In this document: positions 54,538-63,722 of the stretch, piece by piece | Layout of the letters: each line of letters opens with the position of its first letter | Position numbering within the stretch: position 1 is the stretch's first letter | Assembly: GCF_022374895.2 (NCBI RefSeq) | Contig: NZ_CP092423.2 | Location: forward strand, 2,728,001-2,792,000 | Direction of reading: 5' to 3' | From: Mycobacterium lentiflavum | GTDB taxonomy: Bacteria; Actinomycetota; Actinomycetes; Mycobacteriales; Mycobacteriaceae | Length of the DNA: 64,000 nucleotides | Made by a program: the position numbers and the translations under genes | Notes under the pieces: model-generated | The model's database searches: none | Seen by the model: only the letters and a program-made list of their open reading frames with translations | What the model was told of the DNA's origin: nothing

Positions 54538-55688
54538 CGCATACCCAAACCGCGTGCGACGACGCCACGCAGCACTTCGTTGGTACCGCCGCGCAGCGTA
54601 AAGCCGGGTCGCTGGTCCACCGCCGCGCGTTTCAGGCCGGCGAACACCGAATCGGGGGAGTCCTGCAGGTCGGCGAATTCCGCGATGTCGCCCTCGGTCG
54701 TGGTGCCCAGCACCTTGACCACCGCGGCCGGCAGGTCGGCGGGCTCGTTTCGTTCCAGCGCACCGGCCACGGCGGTGGACATCTGATGCAAACCGGCGAT
54801 GCGCGCCACCAGCCGCCCCAGATTCGGATCGCGGGGGATGGCGTTGGACGCCATCCGATCTGCGCAGGCCGCCAGCAGCACGAAGGTGGACAGGAACCGC
54901 TCGGGCCCGCTGCGCTCGAAGGCGAGTTCCGAGGTCACCTGTTGCCAGCCGTTGCCGATCTCCCCGAACACCATCGCGTCGGGGACGAACGCCGAATCCA
55001 GGATCACCTCGTTGAAGTGGTGGTCGCCGTTCATGGACATGATCGGGCGGATCTCGACGCCGGGTCCGCGCAGGTTCACGATGAACTGGCTGAGCCCGGC
55101 ATGGCGGTGCGTCGGATCCACCGCGGCGGTGCGCGCCAGCACGATGAACGCGTGCGCCCGGTGTGCGCCCGACGTCCAGACCTTGGTGCCCGTCAGCGAC
55201 CAGCCCCCGTCGACGCGCTCGGCCCTGGTGTGCACGCTGGCCAGGTCGGACCCGGAGTCGGGTTCGCTCATGCCTATGCCGAGGAAGCACTCGCCACGCA
55301 CGATTCGTGGCAGAAACTCCGACTTTTGTTGCGCTGTACCGTATTTGAGCAGCGAGGGCACGATCTGGCGGTCGGCGATCCAGTGCGCGGCAACAGGTGC
55401 ACCGGCGGCCAGCAGCTCCTCGGTCACGACGAAGCGCTCCACGAACGAGCGGCCGCGTCCGCCGTACTCGGACGGCACTGTCATACCCAGCCAGCCGCGC
55501 GCGGCCAGCGCGGCAGTGAAGTTCTCATCCCAGCCCGTCAGCCAGGCATCGACCGAAGGCGTGAACGCCCCGGCCGCGAGCTGCTCGGCGAGGAACTCTC
55601 GCACCTCAAAACGGAGGTCCTGGGTCGCCGCGGCGTCGATGCTGGCGGGCGGCACCAAGCGGGGGAGCGCCATCAGCGTGTCTGCCAA
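54534..55688 (-). CDS. Acyl-CoA dehydrogenase, flavin-binding subunit
   Basis: 384 residues with complete motifs: GMSEPDSGSDLASVHTRAE and WSLTGTKVWTSGAH for FAD and substrate, ELAFERSGPERFL, and TLRGGTNEVLRGVVARGLGM at the C-terminus. It oxidises an acyl-CoA to the enoyl-CoA, passing electrons to ETF. It precedes and overlaps the divergent dehydrogenase gene by four bases, a stoichiometric pair, and follows the acyl-CoA synthetase gene by 81 bases. Confidence 0.93.
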   Translation of the reverse strand: MADTLMALPRLVPPASIDAAATQDLRFEVREFLAEQLAAGAFTPSVDAWLTGWDENFTAALAARGWLGMTVPSEYGGRGRSFVERFVVTEELLAAGAPVAAHWIADRQIVPSLLKYGTAQQKSEFLPRIVRGECFLGIGMSEPDSGSDLASVHTRAERVDGGWSLTGTKVWTSGAHRAHAFIVLARTAAVDPTHRHAGLSQFIVNLRGPGVEIRPIMSMNGDHHFNEVILDSAFVPDAMVFGEIGNGWQQVTSELAFERSGPERFLSTFVLLAACADRMASNAIPRDPNLGRLVARIAGLHQMSTAVAGALERNEPADLPAAVVKVLGTTTEGDIAEFADLQDSPDSVFAGLKRAAVDQRPGFTLRGGTNEVLRGVVARGLGMR

Positions 55689-55769
55689 TTCGCGAAGAGC
55701 TCACCCGGTCCTTCGACATAACCTTCATGCACGAGTGACGAACTCCTTTCGGGCAGAGCTGATTCGGAT

Positions 55770-57359
55770 CTAGCTCAGCACATGCTGTTCGATGCTGAAG
55801 CGTTCTCGCAACAATCGCTTGAGCAATTTGCCGCTCGGGTTCTTAGGTAACGCATCGACGAAGAAGACACGCTTGGGTGTCTTGAACCCGGCCAGGGACG
55901 CTCGGCAGTGCGCGATGACGTCCGATTCGGTCAGTGTCGCGCCCTCGCGTGGCACGATCGCGGCGACCACCGCCTCGACCCAGACCGGGTGCGCGAGCCC
56001 GAAGACCGCGACTTCCTGAATGCCACTGTGTCGGTATAGGACTTCCTCGACCTCGCGGCTGGCTACGTTTTCGCCACCGGTCTTGATCATGTCCTTCTTG
56101 CGGTCGACGACGTGCAATAGGCCGTGCTCGTCGTAGTAGCCCAAGTCCCCCGAGTGGAACCAGCCGCTGCGGAAGGCCTCGGCCGTGCGGTCCGGGTCAT
56201 CCAGGTAGCCGGTGGCCAAATGCGGGCTGCGGTGCGCGATTTCGCCGACCAGGCCCGCGGCCACCATGTTGTCGTCCTCGTCGAGGATCACCGTTTCCAC
56301 GTTGACTACGGGGCGCCCGGCCGACCCGGCATGTGTGTCTTGCTCGTCGGGTCCCAGCGCGGCGGCGAGCGGCGCCATCTCGGTCTGGCCATAAAAGTTC
56401 CACAGCCTCAGATTCGGCAGCCGCTCCCGGATCTCGGTCAGAATCTCCACAGGCATCGCTGAGGCGCCGTAATACCCTTTACGCAGGCTCGACAGGTCCA
56501 CTTCATCGAACAAAGTTGAGCGCAGCAGCGAGATCCACACCGTCGGGGGTGCGAAGTAGCTGGTGACGTGGTAGCGCTCGATGGTGTGCAGCACCGCTTC
56601 CGGGTCGGGCCGCGGCAGGATAATGCTGGTGGCCCCCAGATAGATATCGGTGGCCAGAAAATTGTCCAGCTGCGCACAGTGATACAGCGGCAACGAATGG
56701 ACCTCGACGTCGTCGTGCGACATCTCGCCGGCGACAATCGTGCTGACGTACTGCCACATCAGGCCGCGGCTGGTGTGCATGGCCGCTTTGGGGCGGGATT
56801 CAGTTCCGCTGGTGTACATCAGTCGCACCAACCGGTCGTCGTCGATGTGCGGATGCGGGGCCGGTGTCTCGGTGTGCAGCCATCGCGCGAAGTCGTCCCA
56901 CCCGGGCGCCGGCCGGTGTCCGCCGGGTATCAGGGCGACCTGGGTCGTTACCACTCCACCACGCCGCATCGCCTCTTCGGCCGTCGGCGTCAGGTCGGCT
57001 TCGACGACGAATCCGCTGACTTGACTGTGGTCGAGAAGGTAAGCGATCTCCTCCGCGGTCAGCATGTAGTTGATCGGCACCAGAACCACCCCGGCGCGCG
57101 CCGTCGCGAACACCAGCACCGCGTACTGCCAGCAGTTGTGTGCCAACAGGCCGATGCGATCGCCGACATCGAAACCGTTGTCGTGCAAAGCGGCCGCAGC
57201 GCGGTCCACGAGGTCGTCGAACTCGGCAAAAGTCAGCACGACATCGCCGTCGATGATCGCGACTTTGTCCGGGTGCCGGCGGGCCGATCGGCGTGGAATC
57301 TCGCCGAGGCCATGGCTACGAGCCCGCGCAACCAGAGCGTTGAGGTCATCGGACGGCAT
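55770..57359 (-). CDS. Acyl-CoA synthetase (AMP-forming)
   Basis: 529 residues from the ATG at 57359; an open extension to 57545 overlaps the divergent monooxygenase gene. Phosphate loop LMYTSGTESRPKAAMHT (near 175), NFYGQTEMAPL (near 320), the adenylate motif GWFHSGDLGYYDE and the hinge VDRKKDMIKTGGENV are intact, as is the catalytic Lys in PSGKLLKR. It activates a carboxylic acid as a CoA thioester and is the first gene of the eight-gene catabolic operon, feeding the acyl-CoA dehydrogenases behind it. Confidence 0.94.
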   Translation of the reverse strand: MPSDDLNALVARARSHGLGEIPRRSARRHPDKVAIIDGDVVLTFAEFDDLVDRAAAALHDNGFDVGDRIGLLAHNCWQYAVLVFATARAGVVLVPINYMLTAEEIAYLLDHSQVSGFVVEADLTPTAEEAMRRGGVVTTQVALIPGGHRPAPGWDDFARWLHTETPAPHPHIDDDRLVRLMYTSGTESRPKAAMHTSRGLMWQYVSTIVAGEMSHDDVEVHSLPLYHCAQLDNFLATDIYLGATSIILPRPDPEAVLHTIERYHVTSYFAPPTVWISLLRSTLFDEVDLSSLRKGYYGASAMPVEILTEIRERLPNLRLWNFYGQTEMAPLAAALGPDEQDTHAGSAGRPVVNVETVILDEDDNMVAAGLVGEIAHRSPHLATGYLDDPDRTAEAFRSGWFHSGDLGYYDEHGLLHVVDRKKDMIKTGGENVASREVEEVLYRHSGIQEVAVFGLAHPVWVEAVVAAIVPREGATLTESDVIAHCRASLAGFKTPKRVFFVDALPKNPSGKLLKRLLRERFSIEQHVLS

Positions 57360-57462
57360 GCCTGCCACCGTAGGCGCCGGGACTGAGGCGCGAGTCATCC
57401 GCGTCCCGCTGAGTAGACAAGGCCCTGCCGACCGCGCCCGATCACGCCGATACTCCGTTGGC

Positions 57463-59403
57463 ATGAGCACTGGCTTCCCCGTGACGACCGAGAGCGCCGG
57501 ACGGGCGGGTCTGGATCCCCAACAGGTCGGCGAATTGCGGGCCAACCTGCATCAGGCAGATCCCGGGGTGCTGGTCGCCGTACTGGCGCAGCTGACCGGC
57601 GATCCGGCGGTGGTCGACCGATTCGCACCGAAGATCACCCATGTGCCCGATCCGCCGGAGCAGGCAGGCAGCACCGATCCGGATACTGTCGAGCGGCTCA
57701 TCCAGGAGATCGTGGCTGCGCTGCGGGCTTCCCGTCCGGCGGATGCGCTACCCGCCGACGATCCCAGCCTCTTTGCTCGTGTCGCGCCTGTGGCACTGGG
57801 CGGTGAGGTCGGCTCCGAGTATCTCCAGCTGCTCCTTGAGCAGGGTGGATTCCAGCCTTCGCAACCCGTATTGCCACGTACCGCGAAGCTTCCCAACGAC
57901 TTCCGAGTGGTCATCATAGGCGCGGGTATTGCCGGGATCACCGCCGCGCTCGCATGCACGGACGCTGGCATCGATTTCCAGATCATCGAACGCAACGCCG
58001 AGGTTGGCGGCACGTGGTACACGACCGCCTATCCCGGCATCGGGGTGGATACGCCTTCGGCGTACTACTCGCTGTCGCGTGATATCAACGGTGACTGGTC
58101 GAGTTACTACCCGCAGGGTGCGGAGTATCAGGCCTACCTCGTGTCGGTGGCGGACAAGAACCGTCTCCGCGAGCGCACGCGATTCGGTACCGAGGTGCAA
58201 GCGTTGTGGTGGGAAGAGCGGTGCCAGCAGTGGCAGATCCATTCGGTCGGCCCGGACGGCACCCGTGACGTCAGCTACGCCAACGTGGTCATCCCGGCCG
58301 CTGGCTACCTCAATCGGCCACGTTGGCCGGATCTAATTGGCCGCGAGACGTTTTCGGGGATCTCTGTCCATTCTGCGCAGTGGGATCGCGAGCTGGATCT
58401 GACGGGCAAACGGGTCGCGATCATCGGAGCCGGCTGCACCGCAGTGCAGATCGTCGACGCGTGCGTGGACCAGGTCGCGCACTTGACGGTGTTCCAACGG
58501 CAGCCGCATTGGGTCGCGCCGCGACGGCGGGCGTCCGACGAGGTTCCCGCCTACCAGCGGTGGCTGGGCACCCGGTTGCCGTACTACGCCAATTGGATTC
58601 GGCTCAAGTCGTATTGGGGGACATCGGACAACAACTATCCGGTGATCCTGCATGACCGCGACTGGGCGGCCAAGCATTTGTCGATTTCGCCGGCCAATGA
58701 TGTCCTGCTACGGATTTGCCTGGAGTACATCGATCGCGTGTTTGGTGCGGGCAGCGAACTGGCGCGCAAGGTAACCCCCGATTTTGCTCCGTACGGCAAG
58801 CGCATCATTCGCGATCCGGGCGGGTACTACGCGGCCCTGGCGCGCGAGCATGTCGATGTCGAGGCCAGTGAACCGGCCCAGGTCAACGAGCAGGGAATCG
58901 TGACCGCCGACGGTCGGCAGGTCGACCTCGATGTCATCATCTACGCGACGGGGTACTACCTGGATTTCCTTTCCACCGTAGATATTCGGGGCCGGGCCGG
59001 CAAGAAGCTGACCGACGAGTGGGGCGATATTCCGCGGGCCTATCGCGGCGGCATGGTGCCTGGCTTCCCAAATATGTTCATCTCTTCGGCGCCCAACTAC
59101 AGCCCCGGGCACGGGGGCGGCCACAACTTCGGCGTCGAGGTGATGGTGCACTACGTCATGGAGTGCCTGCAGTTGATGGCGCTGCGCCAGGCCTCGACCC
59201 TCGAGGTGACCCAACGCGCCTACGACGAGTACGTTGCCGACATCGACGCGATGATGGCCGGCACCGTCTGGTGCCACACCCCGTCAGCCCACACCTACTA
59301 CCGTTCCGGCGGCGGGCGGATCGTGACCGCGTTCCCGTACCGGCTGGTCGACTTTTGGCGCGACCACCGCGCGCCCGTCGAAGACGATCTCGAGCTGGAA
59401 TGA
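57463..59403 (+). CDS. Flavin-containing (Baeyer-Villiger-type) monooxygenase
   Basis: 646 residues from the ATG at 57463, about 100 bases from the divergent acyl-CoA synthetase. An N-terminal extension of about 145 residues precedes the FAD site VVIIGAGIAGITAALA (near 149). The Baeyer-Villiger fingerprint FSGISVHSAQWD (near 297) lies before the NADPH site VAIIGAGCTAVQIVDAC (near 320). It should insert oxygen next to a carbonyl, turning a ketone into an ester or lactone. Coupled by ATGA overlap to an SDR that could supply the ketone. Confidence 0.92.
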   Translation: MSTGFPVTTESAGRAGLDPQQVGELRANLHQADPGVLVAVLAQLTGDPAVVDRFAPKITHVPDPPEQAGSTDPDTVERLIQEIVAALRASRPADALPADDPSLFARVAPVALGGEVGSEYLQLLLEQGGFQPSQPVLPRTAKLPNDFRVVIIGAGIAGITAALACTDAGIDFQIIERNAEVGGTWYTTAYPGIGVDTPSAYYSLSRDINGDWSSYYPQGAEYQAYLVSVADKNRLRERTRFGTEVQALWWEERCQQWQIHSVGPDGTRDVSYANVVIPAAGYLNRPRWPDLIGRETFSGISVHSAQWDRELDLTGKRVAIIGAGCTAVQIVDACVDQVAHLTVFQRQPHWVAPRRRASDEVPAYQRWLGTRLPYYANWIRLKSYWGTSDNNYPVILHDRDWAAKHLSISPANDVLLRICLEYIDRVFGAGSELARKVTPDFAPYGKRIIRDPGGYYAALAREHVDVEASEPAQVNEQGIVTADGRQVDLDVIIYATGYYLDFLSTVDIRGRAGKKLTDEWGDIPRAYRGGMVPGFPNMFISSAPNYSPGHGGGHNFGVEVMVHYVMECLQLMALRQASTLEVTQRAYDEYVADIDAMMAGTVWCHTPSAHTYYRSGGGRIVTAFPYRLVDFWRDHRAPVEDDLELE

Positions 59404-60299
59404 TCCCAACCATTCCGGGAAAGCTCTGCGGGAAAACGGCTTTGGTGACTGGCAGCAGCCGCGGAATCGGACGGGCGGTCGCCCAACGGTTGGCGGCCGA
59501 GGGTGCCACGGTGGTGGTGACGGCGCGCTCCGACGCGACGTCCGAGTCGATTCGGGCCGGTGCCGTCGCCACCCTTCCCGGCACGATCGGCGAGACGATC
59601 GGGTTGATCGAGGCTGCCGGTGGCAAGGCATTTGGTGTCGCGGCGGACCTCGAGGATCCCGGACAGCGCGATCGACTGATCGACGAGGTGCTCGACCGTG
59701 CCGGCCGCATTGACATCCTGGTCAATAATGCCGGTTTCGCGGACTACTCGGTGGTCGAGCACATGAGCCTGGACACCTTCGACCGCACCATCGAGCACTA
59801 TCTGCGGACCCCATTCGTGCTGACGAAAGCGGCTGTGCCGCATATGCGTAAGCAAGGCGCCGGTTGGATCGTCAACATCGGCTCCGTCACCGGGGTGGCC
59901 CCGGTGCGTCCCTATCGCGAGTACAACAAAACGTCCGGGGACGTCATTTACGCGTCGTGCAAGGCGGCCCTGCACCGCTTCACCCAGGGCGTGGCGGCCG
60001 AACTCCTTGACGCCAACATCGCGGTGAATTGCGTCGGCCCATCGACCGCTGTACGCACACCCGGTGCGGCACAACTAATCCCGGACCCGTTCCCGACCGA
60101 GCCGGTGGAATACTTGGCCGAGACTGTGCTGGCGATGTGCCATTTGCCCGCCGTGCAGCGCACGGGGCTGGTCGCGTTCAGTCTGCATTACCCGTGGTCG
60201 CAGCAATTACCGGTACACACCTTGGACGGCACGGTGGTGTTGCCGGCCCTGCCGCCACCCCCGACGGCCAACCCCAACGTCCACCCCGCCGGAATCTAG
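59400..60299 (+). CDS. Short-chain dehydrogenase/reductase coupled to the monooxygenase
   Basis: 299 residues; its ATG overlaps the monooxygenase TGA (ATGA), fixing the start. TGSSRGIG, NNAGF, NIGSVTG with catalytic Ser, and YASCKAA with Tyr-Lys. An unusual proline-rich tail (LPALPPPPTANPNVHPAGI) and the long central insertion distinguish it from the other SDRs here. It probably oxidises an alcohol to the ketone used by the monooxygenase. Confidence 0.92.
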   Translation: MIPTIPGKLCGKTALVTGSSRGIGRAVAQRLAAEGATVVVTARSDATSESIRAGAVATLPGTIGETIGLIEAAGGKAFGVAADLEDPGQRDRLIDEVLDRAGRIDILVNNAGFADYSVVEHMSLDTFDRTIEHYLRTPFVLTKAAVPHMRKQGAGWIVNIGSVTGVAPVRPYREYNKTSGDVIYASCKAALHRFTQGVAAELLDANIAVNCVGPSTAVRTPGAAQLIPDPFPTEPVEYLAETVLAMCHLPAVQRTGLVAFSLHYPWSQQLPVHTLDGTVVLPALPPPPTANPNVHPAGI

Positions 60300-60922
60300 C
60301 CCAGCACCCGGCCGGTGATCGCACAGAAACTGTGGCAGACCCGATCGCGGATGATGACGTCGTTGGTCTCGGGATCGAACCAACGGTCTACCACCGCCCA
60401 GTGGATAGGGTGCATCAGGTAGGGGCCCATCAAGGCATTCACATCTGCGAATTCCTGCTCGAACACGTGCGTCCAGGGCGAGGTTCCGATCGCGTCGTCG
60501 ACGCGACTGAGCTGCCACGCCTTGATGCCCGATATGTAGCGCGGCATCGAGGTGAGCTCACTTTCGAAGCGGCGCATGGTTTCTGGATCGGTGTCGGGCA
60601 GCACCCGTAACAGCAGCGCGCGGTAGACGGTTCCCGATGCTTCGTCGCAGCGAACGGGTGCACCCGCGTAACCGGCGCCGTTGACCCGGCTCACCGACGC
60701 GTCAGTCAACAGGCGGGCGAAATCGTCAGCCGCACGGTCCCGTTGGTCCGCGGTGGCGAATCGCAGGTGCACCAGAATGTCACCACCGTTGCGCGACCCG
60801 GGCAGCGTCGGCTGCACCACGCAGTGCAGCGGCTTGGCCAATGTGGCGGCGGTGCGCAACTCACCGATAAGCCGATCGTGCTCGGACGGGGTGATGTCGA
60901 TCAGCCGGGTGACGCTATACAT
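60296..60922 (-). CDS. Dabb-like (stress-responsive A/B barrel) protein
   Basis: 208 residues apparently built from two ferredoxin-like halves. The C-terminal half has LLLRVLPDTDPETMRRFESEL, IKAWQLSRVDDAIGTSPWTHVFEQEFADVNAL and GPYLMHPIHW, typical of Dabb domains. Members act as dimeric cyclases, decarboxylases or ligand binders. It overlaps the next small gene upstream by eight bases and the convergent SDR by four. Its role in the pathway is unknown. Confidence 0.72.
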   Translation of the reverse strand: MYSVTRLIDITPSEHDRLIGELRTAATLAKPLHCVVQPTLPGSRNGGDILVHLRFATADQRDRAADDFARLLTDASVSRVNGAGYAGAPVRCDEASGTVYRALLLRVLPDTDPETMRRFESELTSMPRYISGIKAWQLSRVDDAIGTSPWTHVFEQEFADVNALMGPYLMHPIHWAVVDRWFDPETNDVIIRDRVCHSFCAITGRVLG

Positions 60923-61262
60923 CGCACAGCCCGTCGACGTGTTGCGCCGCCGCGGCGAAAGAGCGCGACCGAGTGGTCACCAATTCGCTTATCCGCGACC
61001 ACCATTCGCCCAGCGCCGAATCCGGCCGCGCCTTCCACGTCATCTCCCACCAAGCCTTCGCGTTTGGCAGGGTCCATATGACGGTGATGACATTGGCGTC
61101 GTCGTTGAACCAGATCGGCGGACTGACCAAGATGTCACGCAGTGTCATGCCCCGATCCCGCGCTCCGGGTACGTACTCGGCGAGGTAGGTGTCGACGAAG
61201 CGGCGAGCGCATCCGGGCCGGGTCTCCACCCGGTCGATTACGAAAATTTCGGCGTCGGCCAT
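60915..61262 (-). CDS. Small A/B-barrel-like hypothetical protein
   Basis: 115 residues from the ATG at 61262. ADAEIFVIDRVETRPGCARRFVDTYLAEYV and ANVITVIWTLPNAKAWWEMTW suggest a single ferredoxin-like alpha+beta domain resembling the NIPSNAP or Dabb groups. It lies between the esterase gene and the Dabb-like gene in the IclR-led operon, overlapping the latter by eight bases. Possibly a partner of that protein. Confidence 0.7.
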   Translation of the reverse strand: MADAEIFVIDRVETRPGCARRFVDTYLAEYVPGARDRGMTLRDILVSPPIWFNDDANVITVIWTLPNAKAWWEMTWKARPDSALGEWWSRISELVTTRSRSFAAAAQHVDGLCDV

Positions 61263-61322
61263 GTGCCGACCGTATGGCAACCTGATTCGGCCGGACTGCC
61301 GACTCCCGACCATCGGGAACGT

Positions 61323-62246
61323 TTAGCCGCGCAAAAGATCACCTAGAGCCGCGGCCGCCTGTTTGCGCCCCCGATGCGCGATGTCGAGCATCGGCATAGT
61401 CAGAAACCCGTGAATGCCGCCCTCGAAGTGGAGTTGGGTTATGGGCACGCCGGCTCGATGCAGCGCGGCGCAGTAAGCGAGTCCTTCATCGCGCAGTGGG
61501 TCGTGGCCGGCGACCACCACGACGGCGGGCGGGAGCCTGTGCAGGTCGGCGTTAAGCGGTGCAACGTAAGGGTGCGATCGGTCGTCGGGCGACGGCACGT
61601 AGCAATCCCAGTACCACTGCATCGCTGCTTTCGGGTTGTAGTAGCCCTTCCCGAACAGCCGGTAGGACTCGGTGTCGAAGTCGGCCGCGATGACCGGGTA
61701 AAGCAGCAGCTGACCCGCGAGAGCCGGGCCGCCGCGATCGCGGGCCATGACCGCGGTGACCGCGGCCAGGTTGCCGCCGGCGCTGTCACCGCCGACGAGC
61801 ACGCGTTCGGGGTCGCCGCCCAACTCGACGGCGTTGCGGCGGGCCCAGTACGTTACGTCGTAGACGTCCTCCGCGGCGCACGGCCAGGCATGCTCCGGAG
61901 CCAGCCGGTATTCGACCGAAATGACAACGGCAGGAATAAGATTGGCGATACTGCGGCAGAGCTCGTCGTGACTGTCCAGTCCGCAGAACACGAATCCGCC
62001 GCCATGGGCATACACCAGGATTGGCAGTGGGCCAGCTGCGTCGGGTTGATATATCCGGACCGGCACAAGTCCATCCGTGCGGTGGACCGAGCGGTTGACG
62101 ACCTGGGCGACGGCCTCGGGTTGGGCGGTCGGCTGCAATCTCGACCGGATGAGTGCTCGCGCCTCGGCGCCGCTCATCTGGTGCACCGGTGGGAACGCGC
62201 CATCGAGTTGCTCGATGATCGCGGCGATTTGCGGGTCGAGGCTCAC
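61323..62246 (-). CDS. Alpha/beta hydrolase, hormone-sensitive lipase family (IclR operon)
   Basis: 307 residues starting at a GTG that overlaps the IclR stop (GTGA). VYAHGGGFVFCG (near 77) is the oxyanion motif; GGDSAGGN (near 147) holds the nucleophile; AGHDPLRDE and GGIHGF complete the triad. It cleaves short esters or lactones. A second enzyme of this kind lies in the divergent catabolic operon, so two ester-cleaving steps or two substrates are likely. Confidence 0.92.
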   Translation of the reverse strand: MSLDPQIAAIIEQLDGAFPPVHQMSGAEARALIRSRLQPTAQPEAVAQVVNRSVHRTDGLVPVRIYQPDAAGPLPILVYAHGGGFVFCGLDSHDELCRSIANLIPAVVISVEYRLAPEHAWPCAAEDVYDVTYWARRNAVELGGDPERVLVGGDSAGGNLAAVTAVMARDRGGPALAGQLLLYPVIAADFDTESYRLFGKGYYNPKAAMQWYWDCYVPSPDDRSHPYVAPLNADLHRLPPAVVVVAGHDPLRDEGLAYCAALHRAGVPITQLHFEGGIHGFLTMPMLDIAHRGRKQAAAALGDLLRG

Positions 62247-63088
62247 GCGTACTGCAGCGCGGGTGCGGGGTTGCGCCGCTGGGGCAGCAGTGGCCGCAGC
62301 GGCTGCAGGGTCGGTGCCACCCGGCGCGGTCCGTCCTCCGCGTTGCGCCAGATGCCCATCGCCGTCATGCGTACCGGTGCGGTCAGCCGCTGATCGAACA
62401 TCATTCGGCTCATTGGGCCGCACACCGACACCGCGGCAACCGCTTCGCCCGGTCCGCCGATAGGCGCTGCGACACAACCGAAGCCAAGCAACGATTCCTC
62501 GCGCTCGAACGCCACACCGTGGGCCCGCACCTTGGCCAGTTCTGCGGCCAGCTGCGAGCCGGTGGAAACCGAGTACTTGGTCTTGCGGACCCGCAGATCG
62601 ACCTGGGCGTCCTCGTCGTGGTAGGCCAGGATCGCCTTGCCCACGGCGGTGCAATGCGCGGGTTGGCGGCCGCCGACCCGGGTGGGGATCGCGTCGGCCA
62701 TCCGGTCGCCGACCTTGTCCAGGTAGACGACGTCGGGTCCGTCCAGCACCGCGAGATGCGCAACCAGCCCGGTGGCGCGGTGCAGTTCGCCCAGCAGCGG
62801 CCCGGCTGCTCGGACCAGGCGGTCCTGATGCACGGCCAACGACCCGAGTTCCACCAGTCGCATCCCGAGCTCGTAGTCGCGCCCGCTGCGGCGCAGCCAG
62901 CGCAGCTGCACCAGGCGCTCGAGCATCCGGTGCGCCGAGGAACGCGGCAGACCCGTGCGCCGCACGAGCTGGGCCAGCGTCAGCCGGCCCGGCCCGTCGA
63001 ATGCGTCGAGGACCAATGAAATGCGATCGATGACGGCCGTGGGAGTGCTCGATTCTGCGGTCGCGACGGAGCGCACGGTCCCTGACAT
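62243..63088 (-). CDS. IclR family transcriptional regulator
   Basis: 281 residues. The N-terminal helix-turn-helix includes LTLAQLVRRTGLPRSSAHRMLERLVQLRWL (residues about 36-65). The effector domain follows (about 85-255) with TGLVAHLAVLDGPDVVYLDKVG and the typical VGKAILAY. It controls, and is translationally coupled to, the esterase operon. A perfect 19-bp palindrome 27 bases upstream of its ATG is the obvious binding site, giving autoregulation. The effector is probably a pathway intermediate. Confidence 0.93.
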   Translation of the reverse strand: MSGTVRSVATAESSTPTAVIDRISLVLDAFDGPGRLTLAQLVRRTGLPRSSAHRMLERLVQLRWLRRSGRDYELGMRLVELGSLAVHQDRLVRAAGPLLGELHRATGLVAHLAVLDGPDVVYLDKVGDRMADAIPTRVGGRQPAHCTAVGKAILAYHDEDAQVDLRVRKTKYSVSTGSQLAAELAKVRAHGVAFEREESLLGFGCVAAPIGGPGEAVAAVSVCGPMSRMMFDQRLTAPVRMTAMGIWRNAEDGPRRVAPTLQPLRPLLPQRRNPAPALQYA

Positions 63089-63114
63089 CGGTCCTCCATG
63101 TGTGTCTGGCTGCC

Positions 63115-63133
63115 ATATTCCTATTAGGAATAT
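63115..63133. promoter_or_regulatory. 19-bp palindromic operator of the IclR regulator
   Basis: ATATTCCTATTAGGAATAT is a perfect inverted repeat with 9-base arms around one T, in the most AT-rich stretch nearby. It ends 27 bases before the regulator ATG and is of the size bound by IclR dimers. Confidence 0.7.
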
Positions 63134-63191
63134 CTATTTGTATCACACAGATGTGGCCGCTGTCACAGACAGGCCGCTGGCGGGCGGTGGG

Positions 63192-63632
63192 TCAGTTCGG
63201 CGCGATGCGCAGGCCGGTAATGACGCCGGGCTCGATGGCGACGGCCCTGTCGGCGTGGTTGACCCACGGATGCAGTAGTTGCTCGTAGCGCGAGACCTGG
63301 TCGGGATCGGTGATGGTGTACGCGTGTCCCGTGACGACGACACTCCAGCCCGTTCGAGTCTGGGGGTCGATACTGTCGGCTTCATAGGCGACGACGACGC
63401 CTTCGCTGGATCGCACGGCAGCGGAGATCGACGCCGTCAGACGGGTGCGAATGATGATCCGGCCGCGGTCGAGCAGATGATTGACCGGGCGGATCGCCGG
63501 AAGCGCGTTGAGAGTGAAGAAGACCCGCCCATAGCTGACGCTCGCCAGCAACCGCATCGCCTCGACACTGTCTAACCGCTGAGCGCCCGCGGCGTGCTGC
63601 CCTAAGCCCAGTCCGCCGTCGTAGTCACTCAT
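63192..63632 (-). CDS. Pyridoxamine 5'-phosphate oxidase-like flavin/F420-binding protein
   Basis: 146 residues from the ATG at 63632; a longer frame to 63707 adds residues of poor coding character. The split-barrel family is shown by [52 protein letters not shown] and [11 protein letters not shown]. Members bind FMN, F420 or heme and are often uncharacterised in mycobacteria. It reads away from the IclR regulator side and ends near the operator region. Confidence 0.85.
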   Translation of the reverse strand: MSDYDGGLGLGQHAAGAQRLDSVEAMRLLASVSYGRVFFTLNALPAIRPVNHLLDRGRIIIRTRLTASISAAVRSSEGVVVAYEADSIDPQTRTGWSVVVTGHAYTITDPDQVSRYEQLLHPWVNHADRAVAIEPGVITGLRIAPN

Positions 63633-63722
63633 GCCCTCAAGCATCTGTCGTACGTAGCTGAGCACATAGGGCCATATGGCCCCACCGCGAACCCACGTCA
63701 ATAACACTCCGCAAGGGCCAGG

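Noticed and set aside
54102-55721. A 539-codon plus-strand frame opposite the acyl-CoA dehydrogenases
   Set aside because: Antisense to two recognised dehydrogenases and without motifs of its own.
62250-63146. An N-terminal extension making the IclR-linked esterase about 600 residues long
   Set aside because: It overlaps the IclR gene in another frame; the GTGA overlap gives a normal-length hydrolase.
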